A stretch of DNA of 64,000 nucleotides, taken from an uncultured Bacilli bacterium (GTDB lineage: Bacteria; Bacillota_I; Bacilli_A; RF39; UBA660). This document shows positions 1-8,956 of this stretch, piece by piece (position 1 is the stretch's first letter; each line of letters opens with the position of its first letter). Under the pieces are notes generated by a model, which did no database searches, had not been told where the DNA came from, and worked only from the letters and a program-made list of their open reading frames with translations. The stretch is from the NCBI GenBank assembly GCA_934167665.1, contig CAKPLN010000001.1, forward strand, positions 248,001 through 312,000, read 5' to 3'. Position numbers and translations under genes: made by a program.

Positions 1-2
1 AA

Positions 3-1376
3 ATAAGTATTAAAATTGATCCACTATTAGACTTTATTGCTAAAACTGTAAATATGTTTTATAACATGAAATTTTTAAGTGGACTTAAATGCTTAATAGA
101 ATTGGCCTTAGTATTAGGTGCAATGTTAATAATCGGTGACATTATAAACCACATAATAATAACAGCTTTCGCCAGTATATTTTCTTTTATTCCTTGGAAT
201 ATATCACGTATAATTCGTCAAATAATCAGTGGAGTAATTGATCTAGCTTGGTATGCTATAACAATAATAGCTGTTATACATATCTTCAAAATTAGATACT
301 TAGACTACTATGAACAAATAGTTGCAAATGGAGATAAAGAAGATAAAGAGAATAAAGAAGAAAAAGCTACTAAAATAAGTCTTATTCCCAATAAACATAT
401 TTCATTAAGAAATAATGAGCCCAAAATAGTTATTAGAGATAAAGAACCACTAGCTTTTCTAAATTTACTTGCCAAAATAGCTATATGGTTTATAAAATCT
501 ATTGCTATTATGTTTGGCTTATTTCTAGCTTTTATATTACTTTTAGGAGTAATAGGTTTAGTAATAAGTATTTCTCTATCACTCTATACAAAAATATTTA
601 TAGGTCTTGACATAGGCATATTAGGACTTCTAATTTGTACTATACTTTTATTAGCTATAATAATTCATTTCGTAATAGGAACCAAAATAAATATTAAACT
701 AACTGCCATATTATTTATTAGTTCGATTATAGTAACAGGAATTGGTGCTGGAATAAGTATTACTGCTATAAAAGATATTAACTATATAGCTGATACAAGT
801 GATATTTTAGAGATTACTCCTCACGAGAAAAAAATAACTTATAAAGATAATTTAATAATTATGGACGTTGTTCCAAGAACATATGAATATATAATTAATG
901 ATTCGTTAGATGAAAATGAAATAATAGTTCAAAATAATTTTGATGCTCGTTTCAGTAAAATTAGTAATCACGAAACAACAATAAATGGAATGCCTGTCTA
1001 TAGATTTTATTTATCAGACATTAGTAATATAAAAACAAAATATAGTATCATTATTAATGATTTAAAAAACAATATAATTAGAGATTATGATACTAATTTA
1101 TATAATGATGATATTAAGATAATAGCAACTCGTCAAACCATTGAAAAACTAATAAATAATTTTTCAAAAATATACGTATATGATCAAGCAGAAACAGAAA
1201 CAGGTTACAAGCTTTCTAATATCTCTGATAGAATTATTCAAACATATAGTGAGTGTGGGGGAGAGTATAACGCTATAACAGGAGAAATAGAAACATCTAA
1301 CTCTTGTAAATGTATAAAAGAAGAAAATAGTGATACTGGTATAATTGAATATTCATGTCACTATATAGAAGATTAA
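3..1376 (+). CDS. Multi-pass membrane protein, 5' end outside the window
   Basis: The frame is open from position 3 with no stop upstream of the first ATG (54), so the true start very likely lies left of the window. The N-terminal half has about six hydrophobic segments, interrupted by a lysine/glutamate-rich loop coded around 320-400. The C-terminal third (from about 800) is hydrophilic, probably extracytoplasmic, and ends in a cysteine-containing tail. I recognise no enzymatic motif. It could be an envelope-stress or PspC-like membrane protein, but that is a guess. The gene ends in TAA and faces the convergent ZIP transporter gene 7 bases away. Confidence 0.6.
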   Translation: MSIKIDPLLDFIAKTVNMFYNMKFLSGLKCLIELALVLGAMLIIGDIINHIIITAFASIFSFIPWNISRIIRQIISGVIDLAWYAITIIAVIHIFKIRYLDYYEQIVANGDKEDKENKEEKATKISLIPNKHISLRNNEPKIVIRDKEPLAFLNLLAKIAIWFIKSIAIMFGLFLAFILLLGVIGLVISISLSLYTKIFIGLDIGILGLLICTILLLAIIIHFVIGTKINIKLTAILFISSIIVTGIGAGISITAIKDINYIADTSDILEITPHEKKITYKDNLIIMDVVPRTYEYIINDSLDENEIIVQNNFDARFSKISNHETTINGMPVYRFYLSDISNIKTKYSIIINDLKNNIIRDYDTNLYNDDIKIIATRQTIEKLINNFSKIYVYDQAETETGYKLSNISDRIIQTYSECGGEYNAITGEIETSNSCKCIKEENSDTGIIEYSCHYIED

Positions 1377-1383
1377 AACTAAT

Positions 1384-2133
1384 TTAAAAAACCAAGCCGC
1401 AAATTACCATAACAAAGCTTCCTAAAATGAAGGCTAAAACAGCTTGGTTTTTATTTCCATAACTTAGAGCATTAGGAATAAGCTCATACATAGAAATATG
1501 TAGCATAATTCCCGCTGTACAGGCCAAAATAATAGCTAAAACAAAATCATTTACATACTTAGCTAAAAACAAATAAGCAACTATTGCCCCAGCAAACTCA
1601 GAAAATCCTGATAAAACTGTATAGGCAAAAGCTTTTTTTATCTTACCTGTAGAATAATATATAGGAACAGCAATAGAAATACCTTCTGGTATATTATGAA
1701 GAGCAATCGAAATAGCTAAAGTAATTCCCAATTTTTGATTAACATTAGAAGAAACAAAAGTTGTAATTCCTTCTGGTATATTATGAAGCATTAAAGCAAT
1801 AACGGAAATAAGACCTAATTTGTAAAGTTGATTATTTGAAATTGTCATATCTATTTTCTTATCAACAAATATAGAAAATAAAATACCAATAACTACAAAA
1901 ATAGCCACTAATAAACAAGCTGGAAAGATTTTAAATTTCAAAGCCGTCAATATAAAAGCTTCAGGAATTAAAGAAAAAACTGAAATTGTCAGCATTACCC
2001 CAGCCGAAAACGCCAGTGAGAGTGCAATTATAGTCTCACTTTTTTGCTTTTTGAAAAAACAAGGAAGCATACCCAGTAATGTTGAAAATCCAGCTACAGC
2101 TGTTACTATAAAACTAAAAACTATTCTATTCAT
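1384..2133 (-). CDS. ZIP family divalent metal transporter (ZupT-like)
   Basis: This is a roughly 249-residue multi-pass membrane protein with two copies of the ZIP signature, HNIPEG, in adjacent helices (HNIPEGITT and HNIPEGISIAVP). These form the metal-binding site that moves Zn2+, Fe2+ or Mn2+ into the cytoplasm. I placed the start at the internal methionine (MNRIVFSF), because family members begin right before the first helix; the longer frame would start at 2169. It is divergent from queH, with about 75 bases between the starts holding both promoters. No operon partner is seen. Confidence 0.85.
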   Translation of the reverse strand: MNRIVFSFIVTAVAGFSTLLGMLPCFFKKQKSETIIALSLAFSAGVMLTISVFSLIPEAFILTALKFKIFPACLLVAIFVVIGILFSIFVDKKIDMTISNNQLYKLGLISVIALMLHNIPEGITTFVSSNVNQKLGITLAISIALHNIPEGISIAVPIYYSTGKIKKAFAYTVLSGFSEFAGAIVAYLFLAKYVNDFVLAIILACTAGIMLHISMYELIPNALSYGNKNQAVLAFILGSFVMVICGLVF

Positions 2134-2208
2134 ACTAAAAATTATGTATAGTATATAAAAATATACCAAATTATGTTATACTAGACTACACAAATTGGGG
2201 ATGATAAA

Positions 2209-2817
2209 ATGAATTACAACTTATTAATGGAAGAGGAAATGAAAAAAATTACTCCTGGTAAAAAACTATTATTGCATGTCTGTTGTGCTCCTTGTACTTC
2301 AGCAGTAATAGAGAGACTAGGCAACTTTTTTAAGATTACTGTTTTCTTCTATAATCCTAACATTGATACAGATGAAGAATATCATCATCGTTTAAATGAA
2401 TTAAAAAAATTTCTTTCATCATTCAAAACAAAATATGAAATCGATTTAATAGCTAGTCCTCACTCCAAAGAAGATTTTACTAAAATAGCTAAAGGATTAG
2501 AAAATGCACCCGAACGTGGTCCACGCTGTTACAAATGTTATAATTTAAGACTAAAAAAAACTGCCGAACTAGCTAAAGAACAAGGTTACGATTACTTTGC
2601 CACATCGCTAACACTAAGCCCATACAAAAACAGTAATTGGATCAATGAAATAGGAGAACAGCTACAAAGTGAATTTCAAGTAAACTACCTATATTCTGAT
2701 TTCAAAAAGAAAAATGGTTATAAACGAAGCCTAGAACTATCAAAAGAGTACAATTTATATAGGCAAAACTACTGTGGTTGTATTTTTTCAAAGAAAAGTG
2801 TCAATTCCTGCAAATAA
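2209..2817 (+). CDS. queH: Epoxyqueuosine reductase QueH
   Basis: QueH (DUF208 family) reduces epoxyqueuosine to queuosine in the wobble position of GUN-decoding tRNAs. It replaces the cobalamin-dependent QueG in many anaerobes. The 202-residue protein carries the adjacent cysteine pair HVCCAPC near residues 23-29, an RCYKCY motif in the middle, and a C-terminal CGC, which together bind the iron-sulfur cluster and metal. The start has a GGGGAT ribosome site about 8 bases upstream. No other queuosine gene is visible, so it appears to be a stand-alone unit. Confidence 0.9.
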   Translation: MNYNLLMEEEMKKITPGKKLLLHVCCAPCTSAVIERLGNFFKITVFFYNPNIDTDEEYHHRLNELKKFLSSFKTKYEIDLIASPHSKEDFTKIAKGLENAPERGPRCYKCYNLRLKKTAELAKEQGYDYFATSLTLSPYKNSNWINEIGEQLQSEFQVNYLYSDFKKKNGYKRSLELSKEYNLYRQNYCGCIFSKKSVNSCK

Positions 2818-2841
2818 CTTGTAAAATTTTTTTAGAAGAAT

Positions 2842-2870
2842 TTGCATATTTTTAATATAAATGCTATATT
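2842..2870 (+). promoter_or_regulatory. Sigma-A promoter for the zinc-ribbon gene
   Basis: TTGCAT (2842-2847) and TATATT (2865-2870) are separated by exactly 17 bases. Transcription would start near 2877, giving a leader of about 105 bases before the small gene at 2983. The leader contains a short inverted repeat (ATTAGG, then CTAAT). Confidence 0.6.
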
Positions 2871-2982
2871 ATTAAGTGTGAGATATCACTGGATTTTGCT
2901 TTAATTATATTAGGTCCCTAATTATTAAATTTGGAAACTATATACCCAATCAAGGTCCAATCATTTAATAAGGAGGTAAACC

Positions 2983-3159
2983 ATGGAATTTCAAGATAAA
3001 ACTCTAGTTTGCAAAGATTGTGGACAAGAATTCGTATTTACAGCTGGTGAACAAGCTTTCTACAAAGAAAAAGGTTTAGATAATGAGCCAAAAAGATGTA
3101 AAGAATGTCGTGATAAGAGAAAAAATTCTAGATCTGAACAACAAAATAAGCAAAACTAA
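2983..3159 (+). CDS. Small zinc-ribbon protein (58 aa)
   Basis: ATG follows a perfect AGGAGG at 2971-2976. The 58-residue product has two CxxC knuckles (CKDC near residues 10-13 and CKEC near 39-42), with FVFTAGEQAFY and a basic tail between and after them. This is the pattern of the small probable zinc-binding domain proteins common in Firmicutes and Clostridia. Function is unknown; nucleic-acid binding is plausible from the lysine- and arginine-rich C terminus. It has its own promoter and terminator. Confidence 0.85.
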   Translation: MEFQDKTLVCKDCGQEFVFTAGEQAFYKEKGLDNEPKRCKECRDKRKNSRSEQQNKQN

Positions 3160-3185
3160 GATTGATTTATTCAATCTTTTTTCTA
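3158..3185 (+). terminator. Rho-independent terminator after the zinc-ribbon gene
   Basis: An 8-bp stem, AAGATTGA / TCAATCTT with a 5-base loop, is followed by a T-rich run. The stem begins inside the TAA stop of the small gene. Confidence 0.75.
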
Positions 3186-3196
3186 TCATGAAAATA

Positions 3197-3225
3197 TTTA
3201 CATAAATTCTTAGTTACTGTATACT
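3197..3225 (+). promoter_or_regulatory. Sigma-A promoter of murC
   Basis: TTTACA (3197-3202), a 17-base spacer and TATACT (3220-3225) lie 25 bases upstream of the murC start, which has a CGAGGAG ribosome site. Confidence 0.65.
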
Positions 3226-3249
3226 TAAATTTATACGAGGAGTGTATAT

Positions 3250-4554
3250 ATGAAATATTATTGTATAGGAATAAAAGGGACAGGCATGTCAACACTTGCC
3301 CAAATATTATCAGATTTAGGTAATACCGTAAGCGGGTATGACGATGCTAAAGAACACAAGTTTACTCAAGACGGACTTGACAAAAGAAATATTCCAATTT
3401 ACTATGACAATACACATGAAATTGATAAGGATACTATTGTAACTTATAGTGTAGCCTTTAAAGAGGATCATAAAGAAATAAAAAGAGTTAGATCTTTAGG
3501 TTTAAAGGTTAAAAAATATAATGAAATAGTTGGGGATATCATTAACATGTTTGAAAGTATTGGCGTTAGTGGTACACATGGTAAAACAACAACATCATCT
3601 TTAATTAGACATTTATTAGAACATACCATCGGCTGTAATTATTTTATTGGAGCAGGAGATGGACATGTTACTAATAAAAACAAATACTTTGTTGTAGAAA
3701 GTGATGAATTTAATAAACACTTTACCGCTTATCATCCAGCATATTCAGTAATAACTAATATTGAAGCGGAGCACTTAGAATGCTACGATGGTATTGATGA
3801 TATTAGAAATACTTTTGAAATATTTGCTAACCAAACTAAAAAATTAATTATAGCTAATGGTGATAATCAAGAAGTAAGAAAAATATCCTATCAAACACCT
3901 GTAAAATTCTACGGTTTTGATGAAAATAATGATATCGTTATTAAGAATATAGATTTAACAGAAGAGGGTTCTGCTTTTGATTTATATGAGAAAAATCAAA
4001 AAATAGGGCACTTTACTATAAACTTATATGGTAAACACATGGTTATGGATGCAACTGCAGCCATCCAGATAGCGAGAGAAATTGGTTTAGATGTAGAAAC
4101 AATTGCTAACTTATTACCAACATTCAAAAATGCTAAGAGACGTTTTTCAGAACAAAAAATAGGAAAAACAACTATAATTGATGACTACGCTCATCATCCA
4201 ACTGAAATAAAAGCTACTCTAGAAGCGGTTCGTCAAAAATACCCAAATAAGAAATTAAATGTTATTTTTGCTCCAAATACGTACTCTAGAACAAAAGACT
4301 TTAAAAATGAATTTATCGATTCACTAAAAGTAGCTGATAATGTCTATTTAACTGAAATTAGATGTAATCGTGAAAAAGCTGAAGACTACCCAGGAATAAC
4401 CTCAAGTACCATTACTGACAACCTACCTAATGGTCAAATAATATCAGAAAAAGATATGTATAAAGTTCCATCAGGAGAAGATCAAATAGTATGTTTTATG
4501 GGTTGTGCCTACGTAGATGACTTAATCAACGCTTACAAAGAAGCAAACAAATAA
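3250..4554 (+). CDS. murC: UDP-N-acetylmuramate--L-alanine ligase MurC
   Basis: MurC joins L-alanine to UDP-MurNAc with ATP, the first amino-acid step of the peptidoglycan stem peptide in the cytoplasm. The 434-residue length is normal for the family. Visible landmarks are the N-terminal glycine motif GIKGTGMSTLA that binds the UDP substrate, the ATP loop GVSGTHGKTTT near residue 110, the VVESDEFN and NIEAEHLE stretches of the Mur central domain, and IDDYAHHPTEIKAT in the C-terminal domain. It is monocistronic between its own promoter and terminator. Confidence 0.95.
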   Translation: MKYYCIGIKGTGMSTLAQILSDLGNTVSGYDDAKEHKFTQDGLDKRNIPIYYDNTHEIDKDTIVTYSVAFKEDHKEIKRVRSLGLKVKKYNEIVGDIINMFESIGVSGTHGKTTTSSLIRHLLEHTIGCNYFIGAGDGHVTNKNKYFVVESDEFNKHFTAYHPAYSVITNIEAEHLECYDGIDDIRNTFEIFANQTKKLIIANGDNQEVRKISYQTPVKFYGFDENNDIVIKNIDLTEEGSAFDLYEKNQKIGHFTINLYGKHMVMDATAAIQIAREIGLDVETIANLLPTFKNAKRRFSEQKIGKTTIIDDYAHHPTEIKATLEAVRQKYPNKKLNVIFAPNTYSRTKDFKNEFIDSLKVADNVYLTEIRCNREKAEDYPGITSSTITDNLPNGQIISEKDMYKVPSGEDQIVCFMGCAYVDDLINAYKEANK

Positions 4555-4555
4555 C

Positions 4556-4585
4556 AAAGTACTCATATTCTTGAGTACTTTTTAT
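4556..4585 (+). terminator. Terminator after murC
   Basis: A perfect 10-bp stem, AAAGTACTCA / TGAGTACTTT with a 6-base loop, runs into a T-rich tract. Confidence 0.85.
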
Positions 4586-4657
4586 TATTAATAACTATGG
4601 TATTATCAAAACAAATAATATATAATGAATATAAACGTATAAATAGGAGTAAAATAC

Positions 4658-6742
4658 ATGAAAAAATTAATAAACAAGATAACACTTTACGGTTATAAAA
4701 CAATTCTAATATTTACTATTATTTGTCTTTCCATAGCTCTATTAGGTGCGACATTTTTCTATTTCAACAGAAGTTTTAAATTCTTTAACCCCATCATTCT
4801 TATAATAGGAACCATAGTATATTTAGTTTTATTAGCAAAATTTTATAAATATACAAAAGATCTTACTCCAAAAAGACAAAAAATAACAGCTTTTATTCTT
4901 ATCCTATTACAACTAATACTGCTAACTATTAGTTCCTTATTAATTAGAAGCGTACCTAAAGTTGACCTAATACATATTTTAACAGAACTAAATAGTCTTC
5001 ATGATACAGGTAAAATACTAAATAATGTATATTTTTCGGTATATCCTAATAACAGATTTTTACTACTAGTTTTATATGCTATTCAAAAAGTAAATTACAA
5101 TAATAGAGAAATACTATTCAGTGTTTTAAGCATTCTAAGCATTATCACCATGTCTTTATTTACTTACAAAACTATAAAAATACACGATTCAAAAAAAGCC
5201 TTAACTGCCTTATTTATCACTGTAACATCACCAATATTTTATTTATATGTATCATATTATTATACTGATATTTTAATGCTTCCAACTGCTAGTATTCTCC
5301 TATATCTAATAGTAAAATCAAAAGGTAATAAAACAACTACCAGTAATATATTATACGGACTTCTTATTGGTATTTTATCAATAATTGGCTATAAAATTAG
5401 AGCTGTCTGTATTTTTTTACTTATTGCTTACATTGTTTACTTAATAATAACTGAACACATCTTAACAATTATAAAAAAGGTAACACCAGTACTAATAAGT
5501 GCACTAATTACCATAACTTGCATCAATAATCTAGAAACTAACTTTTTTAAAGAAGTAGATAATTCAAAAGCATTCCCTATGACACACTGGATTATGATGG
5601 GGTTAAATGAAGAGCATTACGGTTATTATAGTCAAAACGATTATAACTTAAGCAGTAGTGCTAAAAACAAAGAAGAACGAACAAAACTTAATATAGAAGA
5701 AATTAAAAGTCGTCTAAAGTCACTAGGACCTATAGGTTTAATTAAATTAGACATAACAAAACTAGTAAATGTTTGGGGTAAAGGAGATTATAGTTATCAA
5801 AAATATTTAAGTTTAGTTCAAAGTTATAATAAATCATATCAATACCTAGTAGAAGAAAAAAATATGCCAATTAACTACTTACTTCAATTCTCTAAAATAA
5901 CTGTTTTATTATTAACTATTTTATCTTTAATTAAACTAGCAAAAACAAATGAAAAGTCAATTACTGCAATCACCATATTTGGAGCTGTAGTCTTTTATTT
6001 AATTTGGGAAGTATGTCCAAGATATGGTTTGTCATTTCTCCAATGGTTAATAATACTAAGTACTTATTCGTATGATACTTTTATAAGTAATAATGTAAAA
6101 GTAAAATCATACCAATATTTAAAATGTACTATTATAATTTTAACTGTTATTATGTTTGGACTATATTTTAATAAATATACAAAATATCAATTAATGGATT
6201 CAACAGTTGCTAAAGATACTGAAAACAAAGTAAAATATTTAAACCTAAATAAAGCTCAAACTATTACTCAAAGCCTAAAATTAAATAGCACTTTTAATGT
6301 AATAAAACTAAAATTTAACTCTGCTACTAAAGAAAATGACAATACTTATAAATTACTTTTATTAGATGAAAATAAAAACGTAATATATACTAAAGAATTT
6401 TTAGAAAGAGATATTACTAATGATGAATATTATTCCTTTATATTAGACAATTACTACCAAAAGGGAACGTATTACATAACATTAACATCTAACCAACCAT
6501 CTTCACTTATGGTTTATTGTGCTTATAAAGAAAAGTTTGACTATTATAAAGATGGTACCTTACAAGTTAATGAGAATAATGAAGAAGGGGACTTAATGTT
6601 TGAAATAATCAATCAAAGTAAAAGAGGAATATATAAAAAATCCGAGTATCTCATAATTTTCTTTACAACACTAATCACAGAGTGCTTAATTTTACTAGAT
6701 TGTAACAGTATAAAACATAAATTTCACTATTGTAAAAAATAA
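4658..6742 (+). CDS. Polytopic membrane glycosyltransferase-like protein (GT39/ArnT type)
   Basis: The 694-residue protein has roughly 12 hydrophobic helices over residues 10-490. A soluble beta-rich region of about 170 residues follows, and then a final hydrophobic segment. An acidic residue in the first extracytoplasmic loop (KVDLIHILTEL), the following YPNN stretch, and the helix-rich N-terminal domain with a soluble C-terminal domain resemble lipid-linked-sugar glycosyltransferases of the PMT/ArnT kind. It may decorate wall or surface polymers, but I cannot name the substrate. It stands alone between murC and tRNA-Glu. Confidence 0.6.
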   Translation: MKKLINKITLYGYKTILIFTIICLSIALLGATFFYFNRSFKFFNPIILIIGTIVYLVLLAKFYKYTKDLTPKRQKITAFILILLQLILLTISSLLIRSVPKVDLIHILTELNSLHDTGKILNNVYFSVYPNNRFLLLVLYAIQKVNYNNREILFSVLSILSIITMSLFTYKTIKIHDSKKALTALFITVTSPIFYLYVSYYYTDILMLPTASILLYLIVKSKGNKTTTSNILYGLLIGILSIIGYKIRAVCIFLLIAYIVYLIITEHILTIIKKVTPVLISALITITCINNLETNFFKEVDNSKAFPMTHWIMMGLNEEHYGYYSQNDYNLSSSAKNKEERTKLNIEEIKSRLKSLGPIGLIKLDITKLVNVWGKGDYSYQKYLSLVQSYNKSYQYLVEEKNMPINYLLQFSKITVLLLTILSLIKLAKTNEKSITAITIFGAVVFYLIWEVCPRYGLSFLQWLIILSTYSYDTFISNNVKVKSYQYLKCTIIILTVIMFGLYFNKYTKYQLMDSTVAKDTENKVKYLNLNKAQTITQSLKLNSTFNVIKLKFNSATKENDNTYKLLLLDENKNVIYTKEFLERDITNDEYYSFILDNYYQKGTYYITLTSNQPSSLMVYCAYKEKFDYYKDGTLQVNENNEEGDLMFEIINQSKRGIYKKSEYLIIFFTTLITECLILLDCNSIKHKFHYCKK

Positions 6743-6786
6743 ACAATAGTGATATGATAATAATGTCTTTGTTAGACATTATTTAT

Positions 6787-6865
6787 GGCCTGTTGGTGAA
6801 GCGGCTTAACACACAAGGTTCTCATCCTTGGATTTTCATGGGTTCGAACCCCATACAGGTCACCA
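6787..6865 (+). tRNA. tRNA-Glu (anticodon CTC)
   Basis: A full cloverleaf can be drawn. The acceptor GGCCTGT pairs with ACAGGTC. The anticodon stem CAAGG/CCTTG encloses loop TTCTCAT, giving anticodon CTC that reads GAG. The T arm is ATGGG-TTCGAAC-CCCAT, and CCA is encoded at 6863-6865. Body identity resembles Bacillus tRNA-Glu. Confidence 0.92.
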
Positions 6866-6875
6866 ATAAGAAAAT

Positions 6876-6899
6876 AACTCAAGTTACACTTGAGTTTTT
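6876..6899 (+). terminator. Terminator after tRNA-Glu
   Basis: An 8-bp stem, AACTCAAG / CTTGAGTT with a 5-base loop, is followed by TTT and lies 10 bases after the CCA end. Confidence 0.8.
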
Positions 6900-7000
6900 A
6901 TATGCATAAATTTAGCTATCATAATAAAGTAAATCAAAGAAATATAGTTGTAAATAAATTAGATTTATATTAAAATTAAATATAGAGTAGGTGAATAAGT

Positions 7001-7789
7001 ATGAATAATAATCAAAAAATTATTAAAGAAAATAATCTTGTACCAGCTAAAGAAAAAAGCAAAATTCCATATATTCCAATAATTTTATTAATGACAATTG
7101 CTGCCCTTTGCTTTTATTCTTACTATAGTTATAACAAATACGAACAAAAAATAAGTGAAATCAAAAATAACTGTAGCCCAGTATCTACTTCCGGTGAAAC
7201 TAAAGAATTAGATTTAAATTCCACTATAGTTCAAGATTTATATAGTAAAGTAAAAACTAATATTAGAGAAGACATAGCAAACTTTGAACTAAATGATAAA
7301 ATGAAACTCTATCTAGCATATCGACAATTACCCATTTCTAAGTTGCATGAATCAGACTGCAATTACTTTAACGATGGTCAAATGTCGCCATATACATGTA
7401 AGAAAAGTACAGACTTTACACCTCAAGCCTTTAAAGAAGAGGAATTAAGTATTGAACTAAAAAAACTATTTGGGGAATCAAATAATATAGCATTTGATGA
7501 TATTCAACTAGGCCTAGCTTGTATAGGTGGCTATCAATATATCAAAGAACGTGGAGAATTCGTCAGTGGCCAATGTGATGAGCTGCAAACAACAACATTT
7601 AAAGCTGATAAATCCTTAGTTAAAGCCACCAGTAATGAGACAACTATTACATTATACGAAGATGTTAAATACTACGGTACAGAAGGTAAAAATCCCCCTG
7701 AAAACTTAATTAGTGGCACATATAAATACACGTTTAAATTAGATACAAATTATAATTACATATATATAATGAAAGAATTAGAAATATAA
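7001..7789 (+). CDS. Membrane-anchored protein of unknown function
   Basis: This 262-residue protein has a lysine-rich cytoplasmic N terminus, one transmembrane helix at about residues 22-45, and an extracytoplasmic domain of about 215 residues. The outer domain contains five or six cysteines that could form disulfides. I recognise no family. A ribosome site (GTAGGTGA) precedes the ATG. The MBL-fold gene follows after 11 bases with its own AAAGGTGAA site, so the two are probably co-transcribed. Confidence 0.65.
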   Translation: MNNNQKIIKENNLVPAKEKSKIPYIPIILLMTIAALCFYSYYSYNKYEQKISEIKNNCSPVSTSGETKELDLNSTIVQDLYSKVKTNIREDIANFELNDKMKLYLAYRQLPISKLHESDCNYFNDGQMSPYTCKKSTDFTPQAFKEEELSIELKKLFGESNNIAFDDIQLGLACIGGYQYIKERGEFVSGQCDELQTTTFKADKSLVKATSNETTITLYEDVKYYGTEGKNPPENLISGTYKYTFKLDTNYNYIYIMKELEI

Positions 7790-7800
7790 AAGGTGAAAAT

Positions 7801-8325
7801 ATGGAAATAAAAAAAATAATAACTGGTTCCTTAGATGAGAACTGCTACGTCCTAATAAAAAATAAAGAATGTTTAATCGTTGATCCAGGAAGTGATTATC
7901 CTAAAATTAAAGAACAAATTGGTGATAATAAAATTTTAGGTGTTTTAATAACCCATTCTCACTTCGATCATATTGGAGCTCTTCGTAATTTTTTAACTAA
8001 GAGAAGTATAAAAATATTTAAAAGAAGTAATCTAGAAGAAAAAAAATATACAATAGGCAGTTTTACCTTCAAATGTCTTTATACTCCAGGTCACTCAAAA
8101 GATTCAGTTACTTTCTATTTCGAAGAGGATCAAGTAATGTTTATCGGTGACTTCATATTTAAAGATTCTATAGGAAGAACCGATTTACCTGGTGGAGACG
8201 CTAAAGAAATGAACGCTAGTATTCAAAAGATTTTAGCGTATAATAATGATATAAAATTATATCCAGGTCACTATGAAGAAACAACTCTAGGCTATGAAAA
8301 AGAAAATAACGCTTATCTAAAATAG
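7801..8325 (+). CDS. MBL-fold metallohydrolase (glyoxalase II-like)
   Basis: This is a compact 174-residue metallo-beta-lactamase-fold hydrolase. The metal motif THSHFDHIG is near residue 57, the downstream ligands are in TPGHSKDSV and IGDFIFKDSIGRTDLPGG, and the last histidine is in YPGHYEET. The layout matches small hydroxyacylglutathione-hydrolase-like enzymes that hydrolyse thioesters using two zinc or iron ions. The physiological substrate is not evident from context. Confidence 0.88.
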   Translation: MEIKKIITGSLDENCYVLIKNKECLIVDPGSDYPKIKEQIGDNKILGVLITHSHFDHIGALRNFLTKRSIKIFKRSNLEEKKYTIGSFTFKCLYTPGHSKDSVTFYFEEDQVMFIGDFIFKDSIGRTDLPGGDAKEMNASIQKILAYNNDIKLYPGHYEETTLGYEKENNAYLK

Positions 8326-8347
8326 CTACCATAAAATAAACTTTTTA

Positions 8348-8376
8348 TTGTATATTTACCCATTTCATTGTATAAT
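8348..8376 (+). promoter_or_regulatory. Sigma-A promoter for the 99-aa gene
   Basis: TTGTAT (8348-8353), a 17-base spacer and a perfect TATAAT (8371-8376) precede the gene by about 25 bases. Confidence 0.7.
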
Positions 8377-8401
8377 AAACAACTAAGAAGTGGGGGATTT
8401 T

Positions 8402-8701
8402 ATGAAAGTTTGGACAAAAGTACATCTAAAAGATCGCGATACTAAAGTTGAACAAATAGGACGTTCACTAACAAATTACTTATATGAATATGGACCAATA
8501 TCAAATATGAAAGAGCGCTATAACATCTCAAAAGAAGATTACCAAGCCATGAGTCAATACACAGCTAATCGTATAAGTGGTATTCTAATGTTATATCTAG
8601 CAAATGACTATAAAAGAATAAACGATATTGTAAATAAATATAATATCAATACAAATATAAATAACATCATTCCTGAGGTTGAAGGATATATAAATAAATA
8701 A
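8402..8701 (+). CDS. Small soluble protein of unknown function (99 aa)
   Basis: I chose the ATG at 8402 (MKVWTKVHLKDRD) because GGGGGAT at 8392-8398 is then its ribosome site; the longer reading from GTG at 8390 would translate that site. The product is predicted mostly helical, charged, without membrane segments or recognised motif. It is a separate unit with a strong promoter upstream and a strong terminator downstream, which argues it is a real, well-expressed gene. Confidence 0.65.
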   Translation: MKVWTKVHLKDRDTKVEQIGRSLTNYLYEYGPISNMKERYNISKEDYQAMSQYTANRISGILMLYLANDYKRINDIVNKYNINTNINNIIPEVEGYINK

Positions 8702-8702
8702 A

Positions 8703-8734
8703 AAATTGCTTACTTTAAAATAAGCAATTTTTTT
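8703..8734 (+). terminator. Terminator, 10-bp stem
   Basis: AAATTGCTTA / TAAGCAATTT with an 8-base loop is followed by a T run. It starts two bases after the stop of the 99-aa gene. Confidence 0.85.
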
Positions 8735-8768
8735 ATGTTACAAATACCAATATAATTAAAATAAAAAC

Positions 8769-8855
8769 TTATAAAAATAATAAAGTACTTACAATACCTA
8801 GTAGCATAGCTACTATTAATATAATTGATATAATTTTAATAATTTTATTATTCAT
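8769..8855 (-). CDS. 28-residue single-pass membrane peptide
   Basis: A minus-strand ATG at 8855 is preceded by GAGGTG (8862-8867 on the plus strand as CACCTC) at good spacing. The peptide is MNNKIIKII followed by an uninterrupted hydrophobic helix ending in STLLFL and TAA. A minus-strand TATAAT with a TTTACT-like box 17 bases upstream lies just before it, in the gap divergent from spoIIM. It resembles other very short Firmicutes membrane peptides, but the function is unknown and it could be chance. Confidence 0.5.
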   Translation of the reverse strand: MNNKIIKIISIILIVAMLLGIVSTLLFL

Positions 8856-8956
8856 AAAAACACCTCACACATTAATTATAAGATAATTGTCATAAAAAGT
8901 AAAACTTATTTTAGTATATAAACACATATTAAAAATATAATTTAATAGGTGAAAAT

